This document shows, piece by piece, positions 24,030 through 36,011 of a stretch of DNA of 64,000 nucleotides. Every line of letters begins with the position of its first letter. The stretch's first letter is position 1. The stretch is from positions 130,248-194,247 of the forward strand of contig CM074805.1 of the NCBI GenBank assembly GCA_037447605.1. Reading direction: 5' to 3'. The notes under the pieces are model-generated. The model saw only the letters and a program-made list of their open reading frames with translations, had not been told where the DNA came from and did not search any database. The position numbers and the translations under genes are program-made. Source of the DNA: Zygnema circumcarinatum. Its lineage: Eukaryota; Streptophyta; Zygnematophyceae; Zygnematales; Zygnemataceae.

Positions 24030-25975
24030 CTATTCCAGTCTAATCTGTGGCTTTATATCAAGCTGCTGTACTCCTGCTTCTGAAGGGGTACTTGAGACGG
24101 ACGTGACGTACGGAAGCTGCTGAACGGGCAGTCTTTCGGCGTGCTCGCTAGGTGTGGTTGGGAAGACGTTTGTACATGCAGGTAAGGGGGAGGGCTGCAT
24201 TGCCTCCAGAGTGGATGCGCTCTGCTGCCCGGACGATGGCTCTGTTGGGTGCAGGTTCTCCAGAGGCGCTCCCAATGCCCCTGGCACCGAAACGTTCGCT
24301 TGGCTTTGAGCAGCTGCCAGCTGCGCTCTCAGAGTTGCAACTTGACGCTGCAATATCGCACAGGTAGCAAGCAAAGGTGCTTCAGATCTCACAAAAAAGT
24401 GTTTCAAACACCGCCCTTTTGAAAAAAACTTCCCCAGAGAAGCATGAATCAGCGATCAGCAACATCATCATGCTCGTCCTAGATTCTATGAATGGCCATG
24501 GTGGTTCGTCCTGAGTTGACAACATATCCCTTGGCGACAACCTTGGGATGCATAAAACACACATGGCTTGTCCAGACTCCTCCGCAACACTCGAAGTGAC
24601 TGAGACAGAGATTTTCCTAAATCGACATTATTTGGATGAAGAGGGATATGCAGGTTTGAGTTCCACACCTGTAGAACACATAGAATCCCGACGCAGCCAT
24701 ACACAGGATCCTGCACACGGGCTTGCGCTTCGTACTCCAGACTAGCCACTGCATCTTCTCGTTGTTGCAAAGGGAGTTCCTGCAGGGCCCTCTCATATAA
24801 CAACGATACTGGATCAACAATCAACAAGAGCAAATAGAAAAGACAAAGGCACTTCCTTCCCACCATCCAGCAAACTACTTGAGAAGATGAATGATAGCCA
24901 CCCTGGGAGCTCCCCCTTATCAAAAAAGTCCTCTTCACCAAAACGCATCCTATCCCCCATCCAGTCTACATTCGCTCAGCTTGCCCAAGTGCTGGGCAAA
25001 AGCTCGGGAAACATCTTTATGCCGCCTTGACGGCCAGGGCCCATGTAAGCCCCACGGCAACTCTATTCCTCTCTCTAGTCCTCACAGCTCTATCGATCTC
25101 CATTTTTCTTACTCTCTCCCCAGGCTTCTAACATTTTTTTACCCCTTCCTCTTTTGCACTCCTTTCCAGCACCCCTCACACATCTCTGCCCAGTCTTTTC
25201 TGGAATAGCCACCTTGAGGGTCTCCCTGCCCTCCGTTGAAGACTGGACGTATCGTGACACTGGCTTAACCAAAAGCTTGACTTTTCTTCAGCTGACGAGA
25301 AGATCGCTTCTAATCCTGTTTTTTTAACTAATCGAAAAGGCGAAAAAATTGGCCTGAAGTAACTAAAGCAGCTTACTTTCCACAAAGGATGTGGAGACAA
25401 CGAACTCTTCATGATCAAATTCGTGACAAATTATGGCACCTGTCTGACTGTCAGTTCCAATCAAAACAAGCCCCAACGAGTGCAGGGGACTGTAAAAGGG
25501 ACTGCATAGCGGGGGGCCGCTACATCTCAGCTTCACTACGATGTGCACAGACACAGTTTGGCAGCGAGCCTATGCTATGACGTAGGTGATGCGAAGGTTG
25601 GGTGTGGGAAGCACATGCCTGAAGCATTTTCGCGACATTGCTGGCTCCAAAAACCTTGTGAACACGCGCAAATTTTTCGGGATCGTCCCGTGGAAAATAG
25701 GGCAAAAAAATGCAGTCTTTTGTACACTTTCTGCGTAGTGATTTGCAAGCTGCACATGGAGGCTCTCCAACGGATCCTCCTCCAGATGATGGTGTCGGGC
25801 TCGAAGGCATGCCATTGATAACCCCGCTGCGCTGCTCCCCAGACAATGTGGCCGTTGCCATGCCTGCTGCTGCTGCAGCAGTTACACCTGAAGTTGCCGC
25901 TCCAGTCATCGCCAACTCTACTGTTCCATTTCCCATCCTAGCACGCTTGCTTGGTCCATGTTCCTCCTCTGTCAT
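24030..25975 (-). CDS. LOB-domain (LBD/AS2) transcription factor
   Basis: Three exons (25975-25619, 24779-24669, 24347-24030) encode 261 aa. An Ala/Gly/Ser-rich N-terminus precedes the LOB domain. The zinc motif reads [15 protein letters not shown], matching CX2CX6CX3C. Then come the GAS block ([19 protein letters not shown], ending NVAKMLQ) and the [20 protein letters not shown] / [14 protein letters not shown] block that leads into a coiled-coil ([16 protein letters not shown]). The C-terminus is Ser/Pro/Thr-rich. LBD proteins bind DNA (consensus GCGGCG) and regulate development or metabolism; the target here is unknown. The intron sits where LBD genes usually carry one, right after KMLQ, but its donor is CAG|GCATGT, a GC-AG intron; no nearby GT keeps phase. 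The family is restricted to streptophytes, which is the best taxonomic clue in the window. Confidence 0.92.
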
Positions 25976-27161
25976 CCCCCCCCTCTACTCTCCCCCAATG
26001 TTCCAAATGTGCAAACTTGTCGAATGCCGAACTAGCAGACTATAAGAAATGACAGGGCAGGGAAGGGTGACTCTGAACCCTTCAGATCAGACAAACCACG
26101 CTACGAACAGGCTTGAATCTCAGCATGGCCGCTGCAGTGCCCTTCCACGGAAGACTTGCAAAATCTGAAAAGCTGGAACAATGCGGAAACTTGGAACACG
26201 GCTATCTTCTTGTCAAATAGATGATGAAATAAAAGCACGCAGGCTGCAATGGGAGGGAGGGAAGGAAAAGAGAGAGAGTGGAAGGGGAGGCAGGAGAAGG
26301 ACGGGGACGGAGTTGGAGCTTAAGGACCCGCCATGGCTGCTTGCGTTTCTGCTTCTGCTGGCGTCCGTACGCTTTTACGAACCATACGTCACCGTACTGT
26401 ACCTTTGAACCTTCCTACGGGAACGGGACGGCGGCGCATGGAACGGGCAGTCGGGCCTCGGCCTGCATTATTGCCGCCCGAGGGCGGGAGCGGCGGAGGG
26501 AGGACCAGGACTGGAATTTGTTTGGAGATAAATTTTCGATCTGTCCGTAAAGGCAAGTACTGTAGTGGTGCCGTACTGGGGGACGGTGTCTGATCTCAGC
26601 CGTCCGATGGTCCGCGGCTCGGACTTCAGGCCGTCGGATGCTGCGGCATAGCATGTGAAGAATGGTAGCCGACCATTGATGTGTTTTTTCAAGGGGAGGA
26701 TGTGGCATTGACCTCACGATGGCGATGCCATCAAATGTGGATTTTCCCGTCCCATGTGCATTACGGACGACAAGACATGGCGGCCATAATTTCTGGGAGG
26801 ACCGCAACAGTGACAACAGAAATCAACGACAACAGAATGGAGGGGGAGGGGAGGGGGAGGGGGAGAGCCGCGTGGAGAGATAATCAAACCGCATGAAGAA
26901 GAAGTCCAAGTCGAAAGCTCTTCCATTACATCCGCGCTGTGGCCGGTAAAAATTCGAAAGACGGAGAGTCAGCATTAAGGATTAGACCTACACTTCTCAA
27001 GCCTGCTGCCTATCATATACTCTGCTCAATTACAGCATCTATACCCGCTATGTACACAGCAAAAAAAAATTAATGAGCCTACGCCAGCACATATGTTAGT
27101 CCTGCTTAAGGCGCCCCCACTGCGTACTACGTGAAGCCTATAAGTGCAAAACTGCGGGAGC
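25976..27161. other. Intergenic region, GC-rich block at 26340-26660
   Basis: Upstream of the LBD gene and downstream of the RCC1-GATA gene. Positions 26340-26660 repeat the style of the block near 1320-1640, including the shared string CCGTACTGTAC. Overlapping short ORFs here have no recognisable product. A run of nine A sits near 27060. Confidence 0.55.
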
Positions 27162-30100
27162 CTACATCGGCGAGGCTGCAAACCACGAGGACTCGAGCGT
27201 TGTTTCCGGCAGCGTCTGTTTGTCTGAGAACAGTCGGATATAACAAAGGGGGCGGCCAAGCGCTGGACTCCCTGCTGTAATGATCCCTTCCTCTTCCGAC
27301 TCTGTCATGGAGAAAGCTGTGAGGAAAGCGAAAGGAGTCCGCACAGCTTCTTCCATCTCAGGTCACACTTCCCCTTCAGGCTGTCTCTCGTGTCCCTCAC
27401 TCTCTCCCCCTCGGCTTGCAGCCTTCAGTCTCCTTCCACAGATATGCGTTATGTACGACCCACCGCTCCCAACCTCCACTTATACTTCATTAACTTTATT
27501 TTCATTACTATTCCCCTCTCGCTCCCCTCCCTCTGCGTATTTTTTGTTCCCCTCCACTGATCCTCTGTAATAAGCCTCCTGACCGCCAACAGCTTCTCTC
27601 TGGACATACACTGGAAGTGCTCAAACACAGTCTTCAACCACCCATGAAGGCTCCCTCCATTTCCCCCTCCGTCCCACTCTTTCTCTACTTCCCCACCTCC
27701 CCCCTTCACTCCCTCCCCCCCGCCCCTCTTGCCTGTCCCTTCAAGGGGGGGTCTGGGGCATTCTCAGTGCCTGCTGCCTAACCCAACTTCAGACCAAACT
27801 GTTGATTTGTAAGCGCATGCGATTTCCTTCAGCCTTCCTCTCCTGCGTGAGGCATCAACCTCTAAAGCTTGTTACGAGTGGGATTTGATGCAACAACATC
27901 AAAAGATTCACACATAACCTCAGTGGTAAGAAGTGGTCAAAAAACTAAAAAAAAGGGCGGTGAGGCGCAGGACGGCCCCCTTACCTCGCTTCCAGAGCAT
28001 GCGGGGCCGGTGTGCATCATTCTTTGCAAAGTAAAGGCCGCATGCATTGCAGAGAGGAGCCCCGCCCTGCCGGTCTTTCCTCCAAAACGGAGTGGCGCGA
28101 GTGTTGCAGTTGCTGCAAACTTTGGGTGTTTCGGATGCCAAGGGCCGCCTCAGCCTCCTCCCGCCCTCCACATCTCCTCTCTCGTCTTCTCTCTCCCTCT
28201 TCCTCCAGTTCCCCCCTCCTGACCTTCCTTCACTCTCACCCTGTGCCCCAAAGGTTCCTCCAAGTATGGGAGTCCCGTCCTCATCGAGGCCTTGCCTTTC
28301 CCCTAAGCCTCCTCCAGCGTTTGCCCGTTCCCCCATAGGCATAGCTCCACCCTCCACAGCTGACCCACTTCCCAGCACTAGATCCGCAGGCTGCAAGAAA
28401 CCCCCAAAAGAATTTTGGACCCCCCCCATGTCGGGTCTACCCTGCGCGGGATGACTTTGCTTGTTTGAGTCCTCATGAGGGATCCCCCCCATGCCATGCA
28501 TAGGAAAGAGGGCGGCATGAGGAGGCGCCCATGGCTGAGTTTGAGAACACAGCCACCAAAACCAGAGGAGCTGCTGTCGCTGCATGTAAGAGGCAGCCAC
28601 CCTATTGCCTGCCCTGTCCATTAAAAGACCTCCTTCCGCAGCATCCGCAGCATCCGCAGCAACAGAAGAAGTTTGTTCTCTGCCTGGGGTTGGAGGGGGC
28701 ACTGCTCCTCCCAGCGATAGAAGAGGGAGCTCTCGAGGAGGGCCTCCTTGGAAACCTGGAGGGCTGTTAGGACGGGGGTATTTGGCCATAAATTCCTGCA
28801 GAGTTTTGGGGCTCCTAACCGGAGAAGGGCCCGACAAAGGTGTTGCTGGGGGAGAGGCCCCTGCGAATTCTTTGGGGTCCCAAGCAATAGAAAGTCCGGT
28901 ACTTTTGTGCTTTCCTGTGTTGCATGCTGTGTCCAGTGAGAGCCTGCATTGGGCCTCCTCGTCTCCTGTCGGGAGGGGCCACACTGCGCCAAAGCTTTTC
29001 CCCGCTGTCCCCTTATGGAAGGGCTCACCAAGGGCGGCCGGAATAAGAGAGCGCGGTTGAGGGCGGATCACACTACTCCCTTCTCCTTCGAACACTAAAG
29101 CGCTGTGATCACCCCCAGCTTCAAGCACTACAAGTCGGCCCTTCGGGAGGCCCTCTATGATTGTAGGCTCTAAAACAGTCCGTCTGGAAAAGACCAAAGG
29201 AAATACCCATTACATAGTCAGACTTCCGGTACCGCCGTTACTTCACATGCTTACTTCAGCATGCATGCAGGCTGATCGGTCACTCTGCTGATGTTTAATA
29301 GCAAAAAAGGTGATGAGAGGGAGGAGGAGTGTTCACCCAGCAGAGCAACCGAGCTGCCAATGCTCATTGTCTCCCCAGCCATAGACCGCCCCAGAGCTGA
29401 CATAGGCGATGCTGTGCTTCTTTCCGGCCGCCACCTGCAGCACGTGGTCGGAGCGGAGCGCCTGCACCTGCAGGGGACGGAGAGTGTCCTCGCGGCTCCC
29501 GTGCCCAGTTTGGCCCCAGTCTCCTCGGCCCCACTGCGGAACACGGGCAGCAGCTGGTCAGCAAGAGGAGAGAGGGCGCAGTGGGAGGAAGATGGATACA
29601 GGAGCGGGAGGGCAACTGCTGGCTGGAAGTGGGAAAGGGAGAGGGAGAGGGAGGGGAACCAGGCAGAGCAACTAGAGTGGGAGGCTACACATTCAAACTG
29701 AAAATTGCTCAAATTTTGCCCGGGATACATTCATTCCACATACACACAAGAGACCTCTTTTGGACCAATAATCATTTTAAGTTTGTAGACATATCATCTA
29801 TCTGCTAATTGAGTTGGACTCCGAGCAAACTGCGAGGAAGCCTTTAGGTTGTTGAAATTAATAAACACATAAAGACGTCTCAGCGAAAGCTCCAACACAT
29901 TAACGCCCCACATCTCCAACGTCAAGGTGCAACTTGACTCGTAGCGCAAAACAAGCCCCAAGTTTTTGCATGTACCCAGTATGTCATTCATCGTAGGATA
30001 ACTCTGCCCATCCCTGAATCTTGTTGTTCAAGAACTCTCCTGAAACTGCCGTTAAGACATACATGCACATTCTTGAACAGCTTTCTGAAACATTCAAGTG

Positions 30101-32087
30101 TAGAGACAGGAGTTACTCACTGTGAACAGAGACCCATCTGTTGTGATCGCCAAAGTATGGTCCCCTCCACATGCAAGGCGGGTTACACGCACACCGCCCA
30201 TGTGCACATATTGCGGCAACGACTTGTTGGCTGTTTCATTCAGTCCCAACGCCCCATAGGTTCCCCGCCCCCAGCTGTACACCGCGCCCTCTGATGTGAG
30301 GGCTGTGCTGTGCTGCTCCCCACATGCCACCTGCAGTCAAGCAATTCCTTTTTCAATGAAATGAATCCCCACTCAGTAAGAACAGCAATAAACAAAAACA
30401 TACAATATTGTCAACACATTACCGTTAAATTTTGTAACATAGAGACACACACATCTTCATTAAGCATCACTAAAGGCCCACCTGCAGAACATTCGTTGAA
30501 CTGAACTCCAAAATGAGCCTCGCGGTCGGGGACCGCAGTTGGGACCCTAAGCCCAAAGCACCATAGCTGTTGCTGCCAAAGGAAAAGACCTGCCCGCTCT
30601 CTGCAGGAAAAAGATTGGCCCGCCTTCTCACCATCGTCAGTCCAAACAAACTCTACAGAGCTTGCCCACTCTCAAACCCCCTGCCTGCCTAACCCCTTCC
30701 TCTCATAGAATGCAAGCTCTCCTCCTCCTAACCTCTTAGCCATGGCTGCCCCTCACCAGTGACTGCCAGCGTGTGGGTGGCTCCACAAGCAACCTGCATG
30801 AAGCGATGCTTTAGTGGAAGCGCCCCAACGACAGCGCGTGGCCGGCTCACCTCCTCCTCCCCTTCAACAGCGCCCCATACAACCAGAGAGCCCGTTCCTG
30901 CCCATTCGCACACACATAGCATCAGCAAATCGGTAAAAACAATCTATGTGGGTCTTCAGCGACTGATATAATCCAGAGCATACTGGTTCAGGCCCTCCAT
31001 ACTCGGACTTCATACTAACAGCACCATGAGAAAAAACTCGAGGCATTGCTCAGAAAGGTAAAAGCAAAAGGGAGTATGGAAAGACGTAATTAGAAGTAGT
31101 TGAGTCTCCTAGTTTCACGACGGCACTTGCATAGTGCTGAGAGTTGAGGAGGGGCGAACCTGTGACCGCTGCACTGTGGTCTCGGCCGCAGGCAACATGC
31201 CTTATGCTGCACATATCCAGAGCTGCCACCTGCACCGGTGCAGGGCTGGACATAAACCCTGAAACACCAAGCTGGCCTGCACGATTGCTTCCTGAAGTGA
31301 AGACCTGGCCATTGGCTGCCAAATTGCCCCAATCCACCAGGTAATCAGCTCACAGGAAAACATTCAAATGAGAGCTGAATTTGCAGTCGATGAATTGAAG
31401 CTCAATTTCCCGGCACTAAACTGACGGTTCCGCTTAATGCCAGCGGTTCTGGATGGAGAATTAAGATAGCAGCAAGCAAGCAACTTGGAACCGTATTAAA
31501 AGAAAGGTAGATACTGCTTCATTTAGAGGCTGTCCGTTGGCCTACCCGTGAGGAAGGCAGTGTGCAGCTCTCCACAAGCAATATGAACGAGCTGGTCTGC
31601 TGAGAAAGGAGGCAGAACCACGGGACCGCAGCCTGGCACAACGTGGCCAATGCCCAGCTGGCCCAAGTCGCCCTTCCCCCATACATGCACTGCATGCCAG
31701 AAGCCCAAAACATGGTACCCCGCATCTCCCTTGCCTTTCGTGAGCATGCACCGTCTTTTGCTTGCAAAAGACTTATACCTTCCTGCATAAGCGGAAAGAA
31801 AGTAACGCAAATTCGAGTTAACAAAGAAGACTGCGAGGTGGAGGTAAAGAGGAGTTCCAACAGGGGTTCGTTGACGTCACCTGAGGGGCGGGTGGCATTC
31901 ACAATCCCAGCTGGAACAAAGTCCACGTGTTGCGTTTTGGGAGGCCATGCTGCAGATATTACAAAGTGGACAAATGAATACAAACGTTATCACTAGCAGA
32001 GGAAGCTGCCGGGGTTAGGCAGTAAGAATCCGACCCATTCAGCAACGACTCGTAGAACTTCTTACGCTCAGAAGTACACTCAAACAT
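27162..32087 (-). CDS. RCC1-repeat protein fused to a C-terminal GATA zinc finger
   Basis: Exons read with consistent phase: 32087-31994 (tentative first), 31949-31881, 31782-31546, 31315-31160, 30897-30757, 30600-30482, 30330-30121, 29533-29337, 29183-27985 and 27301-27162. The first eight carry RCC1-type blades, e.g. WGKGDLGQLGIGH, VACGATHTLAVTG, GSNSYGALGLGS, WGRGTYGALGL and LACGGDHTLAITTDG. Exon 29183-27985 opens with another blade (LVVLEAGGDHSALVFEG), runs through a Gly/Pro-rich linker and ends with a GATA finger, CSNC, 18 residues, then CNAC, followed by GLYFAKNDAHRPRMLW. There is no stop codon between the two domains. The model is about 850 aa. RCC1 propellers act in chromatin binding or GTPase exchange and GATA fingers bind WGATAR DNA; a chromatin-linked regulator is inferred. 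The first intron would be only 44 nt, so the N-terminus is uncertain, as is the last exon's acceptor. A 66-nt in-frame segment near 28540-28605 could be an optional intron. Confidence 0.82.
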
Positions 32088-33142
32088 GGATTGAAGAAGG
32101 CTTAAGGAGCAGACACAAGGAGACCTGTTCAGCTACTCAAATGCAACCTTTGTCTAGAGGAAGAACCAAAAGGATGCCTAGCGGACGAAAAGAGATACAA
32201 ATCTTTAAGAAACTTAAGCCATGCCACTTCCCACAGTCCATGAGCGAAGCTAATCCGCCCTTCAATCTCCTCGCATGGAGCTTTTCCTAGAAAATAGCTA
32301 TATCCTTCCCCTGTTCAGTGGTTGCCCCCCCCAACCAGACCTTCAAGAAAGAAGATTATTGAGACCAAAGTTAGCGCAGAACCTTACCCAACATTTCCTG
32401 GCACTGCAAAGGACCGGTGGGCCAACTCTTTTTGTTTGCTTGGTCGCCTTCTTGCAACTCCTCCACCTTTCCTTCAAAGAAAGGTCAAACCCCTCCGCGA
32501 TTCAACTCCGACCTCCACTTCCTCTACCTGCCCTTTCCTAAAACCCAACCCCCCTAAATCCCTCCTTCCCTTCTCCCTACCTTTCCTTTCAAAAATTCTG
32601 AGCCTCAAACAGGCTTTACCGAAGCACCAGGATTCCCGAATGTCGGAAGCTCTTCCAATAGCCCATACAAAGTGGAACATGCGTCCACCTCATGTCCATC
32701 TCATCCTCCCGCCTCAACCGTCTGCCCCGTACGTCCCTTCCGTCTCATTCTTGCCCTCGCCTCTCCCACCTACCTCCTCCTACCACCGTGTGTCGAAAAG
32801 CACGCCTCTCTCGCCCCCTCTGCTTCCTCACCAAACTGACTGTCATAAGCCCAAACCTATCACCGCTTTCCACCGCCCAGCACTCCTCTCCACTTCTGAA
32901 CCTTCACACAACTACCTCCCTCCCTCCTTATCTCTTCTCTTGCGGCCCTCTTCCTCCCCCTTCCCTTCCCACTCCCCCTCCCCCTTCCCCTTCCCCCCTT
33001 TCCCTCCCCTCTCCTTCCTCCCCCTCTCCCTGTACCTGTCCTCCCTGCTCCTGCGCCAGCAGTGCAGCGAACCCTGGAAAGGCCCGCGATGGCGGCTGAG
33101 GAAGCCCGACCCTTCAAGCCAAACCCTAGCTAATTAGGGTTG
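32088..33142. promoter_or_regulatory. Upstream region of RCC1-GATA: pyrimidine tract and inverted telo-box
   Basis: Positions 32700-33060 are strongly C/T-rich on the plus strand. They create a long but spurious plus-strand ORF full of Ser, Pro and Leu. At 33121-33141 AAACCCTA and AGGGTT lie head to head, 7 nt apart, an inverted telo-box pair. Which gene it serves is not clear; the nearest reader is the minus-strand RCC1-GATA gene, about 1 kb away. Confidence 0.45.
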
Positions 33143-34487
33143 AGCGGCGGGGTTGAGCCATGGCAGCGGCGCGCACCTCCTCCCGTCGGCCTGGGCGCGA
33201 GAGAGACAGAAAGGGAGGGAGGGAGAGAGGGAGAGGGAGAGGACCGCCCCGGGCCCGGAGACCCCCGCACGTGCGAGGCCACGCGTCCGCGCGGGAGAGG
33301 CGTGTCCGTGGCGCCCTTTCAGGCAGGGTGGGTGACGTGGCGCCCGCCCGGGCGGGCGAGACCCGGTCAATAGCCGTCAACGCTACGCTGGGCGGGCGGG
33401 CGGGCCCGGAAAATACGAAAAACAAAACGGGGAAAAATCTGGCGCTGCTCGCTGGCGGGCCGCGCTGGAAAATCTTCAATCCGGCAATTGCGAAAGTCAA
33501 CGCGGTACGTATTTCAAAATGCGCGGCACGGGCAGGCGAGGGAAACTTTGGCGGACCATGTGTGGGAATTGTTTTGGATGGGCCGACACCTTGGACAGCC
33601 TGACGGGTCCCACGTGGCAATCATCCGCCCTTCCCCGCCCGCCGCAAAAACTGCAGATTTATCGCACGTGCGAAAACAGCTCCAGCTACAGTGCAAGTAA
33701 GCCGAGGCCGGTGCGGTGTGCGTGTAAGGATGGTGTCCAGCCGTCCGTGAAACGTGCGAATTATTGAGCTAGGCGCTGGGCACCGTCGTGTCGTCGCCAA
33801 GATTACAGGGCTATAGGCGCCCGCGGATCAATCGGGATGTACGGACAAAAAATGTACGGAAGCGGTAGTGGAGAGGCTGTCAGGAAACTGTCCAAACTTT
33901 GGGTCTTGACTTTTGGGTCCGTTCCGAGTTCCCTTGGTGCCCAAGTTGCGAACCACCGCGATTCAGGTTTTTTTCAAAAAACCGAAAGTCGGATGTGCGG
34001 CTTCATCAGTTTGAGGAGACAGGCGGCGAGGCCGGAAGGGCGACGGCAGACCTTGAACAGACCTTCGCTAATACGAGCATGCCACGTGGCTGCCAGCTGG
34101 CCGGGCCAAATGCCATTGGCTCCATTGGTGGCCACACGACAGCAAGCCGGAACGCTTGCTCTAGTGGCCGAGGTAGACATTTTTTAAATACAGTTTTTAC
34201 CCCATTTTCTGGATGCGCCTATAGAGCCACGAGGCCAGTGTGTGACGTCAGACGTGGCTTCAGGTTGCCCACACGAAACCGGGCCCTTCCAGCCGTACCC
34301 GTCCTATCTGTCACGCGCTGGAAAGGGGAAATCGAATGCCGTGCACAAATTTCCGTTCCCTATCCGGGAAAATTTGCCAAAATTCTGGACGAAATCCTGC
34401 AAGTGGCCCCGCGCCAAATTGGTCGCAATAAATAATGATGATGCCGTCGCGTAAGAAAATTCGCGGGCCGATTTTCACCGTACGGCT

Positions 34488-34510
34488 GCCCGCCCGCCCG
34501 CCCGCCCGCC
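34488..34510. repeat. (CCCG)n run
   Basis: About five and a half consecutive CCCG units inside the GC-rich block; the complementary strand could form a G-quadruplex. Confidence 0.8.
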
Positions 34511-35052
34511 CCTCCCTCCGCGATTTTCGAGCCCCACCAGCAGCCCGGGCGGGCGGGCTGCCCCAAAAGCGCGGCACATCGTCCGTACGGCGCCCCGTTA
34601 GGGCCGCACGCGCGAGATCGCCGACCCGCCCGCCCGTAACCAGCAACCGAACGTACGGCCGCGGGGCCGGGCCTGCTCCCCTGCCACGTAGGCGCCGTGG
34701 CGCTGGACGCGTTCTCCGGGCAGGGCCGGGCCGGCTCCCGGCTCCATGTACGGCCTGCGGCCGGGGGGGCGCAGATCCAGAAGATCTCCGATGCGCAGAT
34801 GGGGCATCGCGATTCGCGCCGCTTGTGGCCGCCACGCGGCAGTTGACCAACGGTCGGATGGATCTTGAAAAGGCAGATGTGCCGCGGCGATGCGCCGAAT
34901 CTTTGCGAGGGCCACGCGGCGGCTGCTCCTGACGACAGCAGCCTGCGCGAATGGCCCGCCGCAACGTGGCGGCGCGGGGCCGCTCGACGCGAAGGTTCCA
35001 GAGGCTGCCACGCCAGCCACGTGCGTCGTCGCCGGGCGGCCCTTGTCGCGGT

Positions 35053-35100
35053 GCGGGCGGGCGGGCGGGCGGGCGGGCGGGCGGGCGGGCGGGCGGACGG
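35053..35100. repeat. (GGGC)n run, G-quadruplex-prone
   Basis: About eleven tandem GGGC units end in GGACGGACGG. Runs of three G separated by single C match the G-quadruplex pattern. Confidence 0.85.
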
Positions 35101-36011
35101 ACGGGGGGCGGCGCATGCGGGGAAGGCGGACCAGGGCTTATCCGCTTATCCGTTGGTTCGGCGGACGAACGGAGGCGGTACCGCGCCAGGCAGGCAGGCA
35201 GGCGGGCGGGCCAGGCTCCGTGCTGGAACCGTTCCGTCCTGTTGCACGCGTTTCCGTGTTTCCTGAAAAGGAGTCGGGTCACACGCGGGCGCGCGATGAA
35301 GCAGCGTTCCGTGTTGAACACGGCATTGGCCGCCAATTCGGATGCGCGGACGTGCGCTAGCGCGGGATTTGGTACCGTACGGTGCCTCGGCACGCGCAGC
35401 GCAGGGCGGAGGGAGGGTCAGCACCGTCGGACGAGCGAACGATGGCAAACTCGGTTTCCAACGGTTGGCAACCATCGGCAATGGCTGGCTACGTCCGCCT
35501 GAAAATGGCTTCAATGTTAAAACTAGTGGCGAATGGTTGTCAACCATTGCATCCAATTGTCAACGCTAATGTTTAGGACTGTGAGGGTAAAGTTACTGAG
35601 CCTTCTCCCCTCACCTTCCAAGCAACGCACATTTCAGTATCGAAGTCATTCAGAACGAATGACAACCTCTGATATACAAGTATTGCCCGTATGTTCTCCT
35701 TGATGGGAACACGCATTCTCTCTGGACTTGCATTCGAGCAGTCTCCCGTTGTGCGTACGGTAGAGTGATTGGGGCTGGGTGTTGGGAGGGGCAGCTTAGC
35801 CGTAAAAAATGAAGTATTTCTACAATGAATATTACCGTGTTCAGCGTGGTGTGGCCTTGCAAAACGCTGCTTCGCAAGTTTAGTGCACTAGTTTATTTCA
35901 TTTAGTGTTAGCCTCATTCATGTTTTTCTGATTAATACGTGGAATCTGTGAAATCATTGTTCTTACGGATACAAGAGTGCCTTATCTTCTCCTACTCTTT
36001 GCCCACTCCAC

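Larger units (their letters stand above)
33143..35640. other. Gene-poor, extremely GC-rich block
   Basis: Long ORFs exist in nearly every frame, e.g. minus strand 35393-34311, but their Arg/Pro/Ala/Gly composition only reflects scarce stop codons at high GC. I recognise no protein domain. The block is rich in CGGGCGGG strings and GTAC-centred palindromes (CCGTACGG, GGTACC) and switches sharply to normal composition near 35560. It could be a repeat remnant, a regulatory CpG-rich region or a noncoding transcript. Confidence 0.6.

Noticed and set aside
28605-29060. Plus-strand ORFs opposite the RCC1-GATA exon
   Set aside because: Shadow frames of a coding exon with no recognisable protein of their own.
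32322-33137. 271-codon plus-strand ORF
   Set aside because: Mostly Ser/Pro/Leu from a pyrimidine tract; no domain, and no start or splice evidence.
34311-35393. 360-codon minus-strand ORF
   Set aside because: It lies in the GC-rich block where stop codons are rare. The translation is Arg/Pro/Ala with tandem repeats from (CCCG)n, and other frames are equally open.
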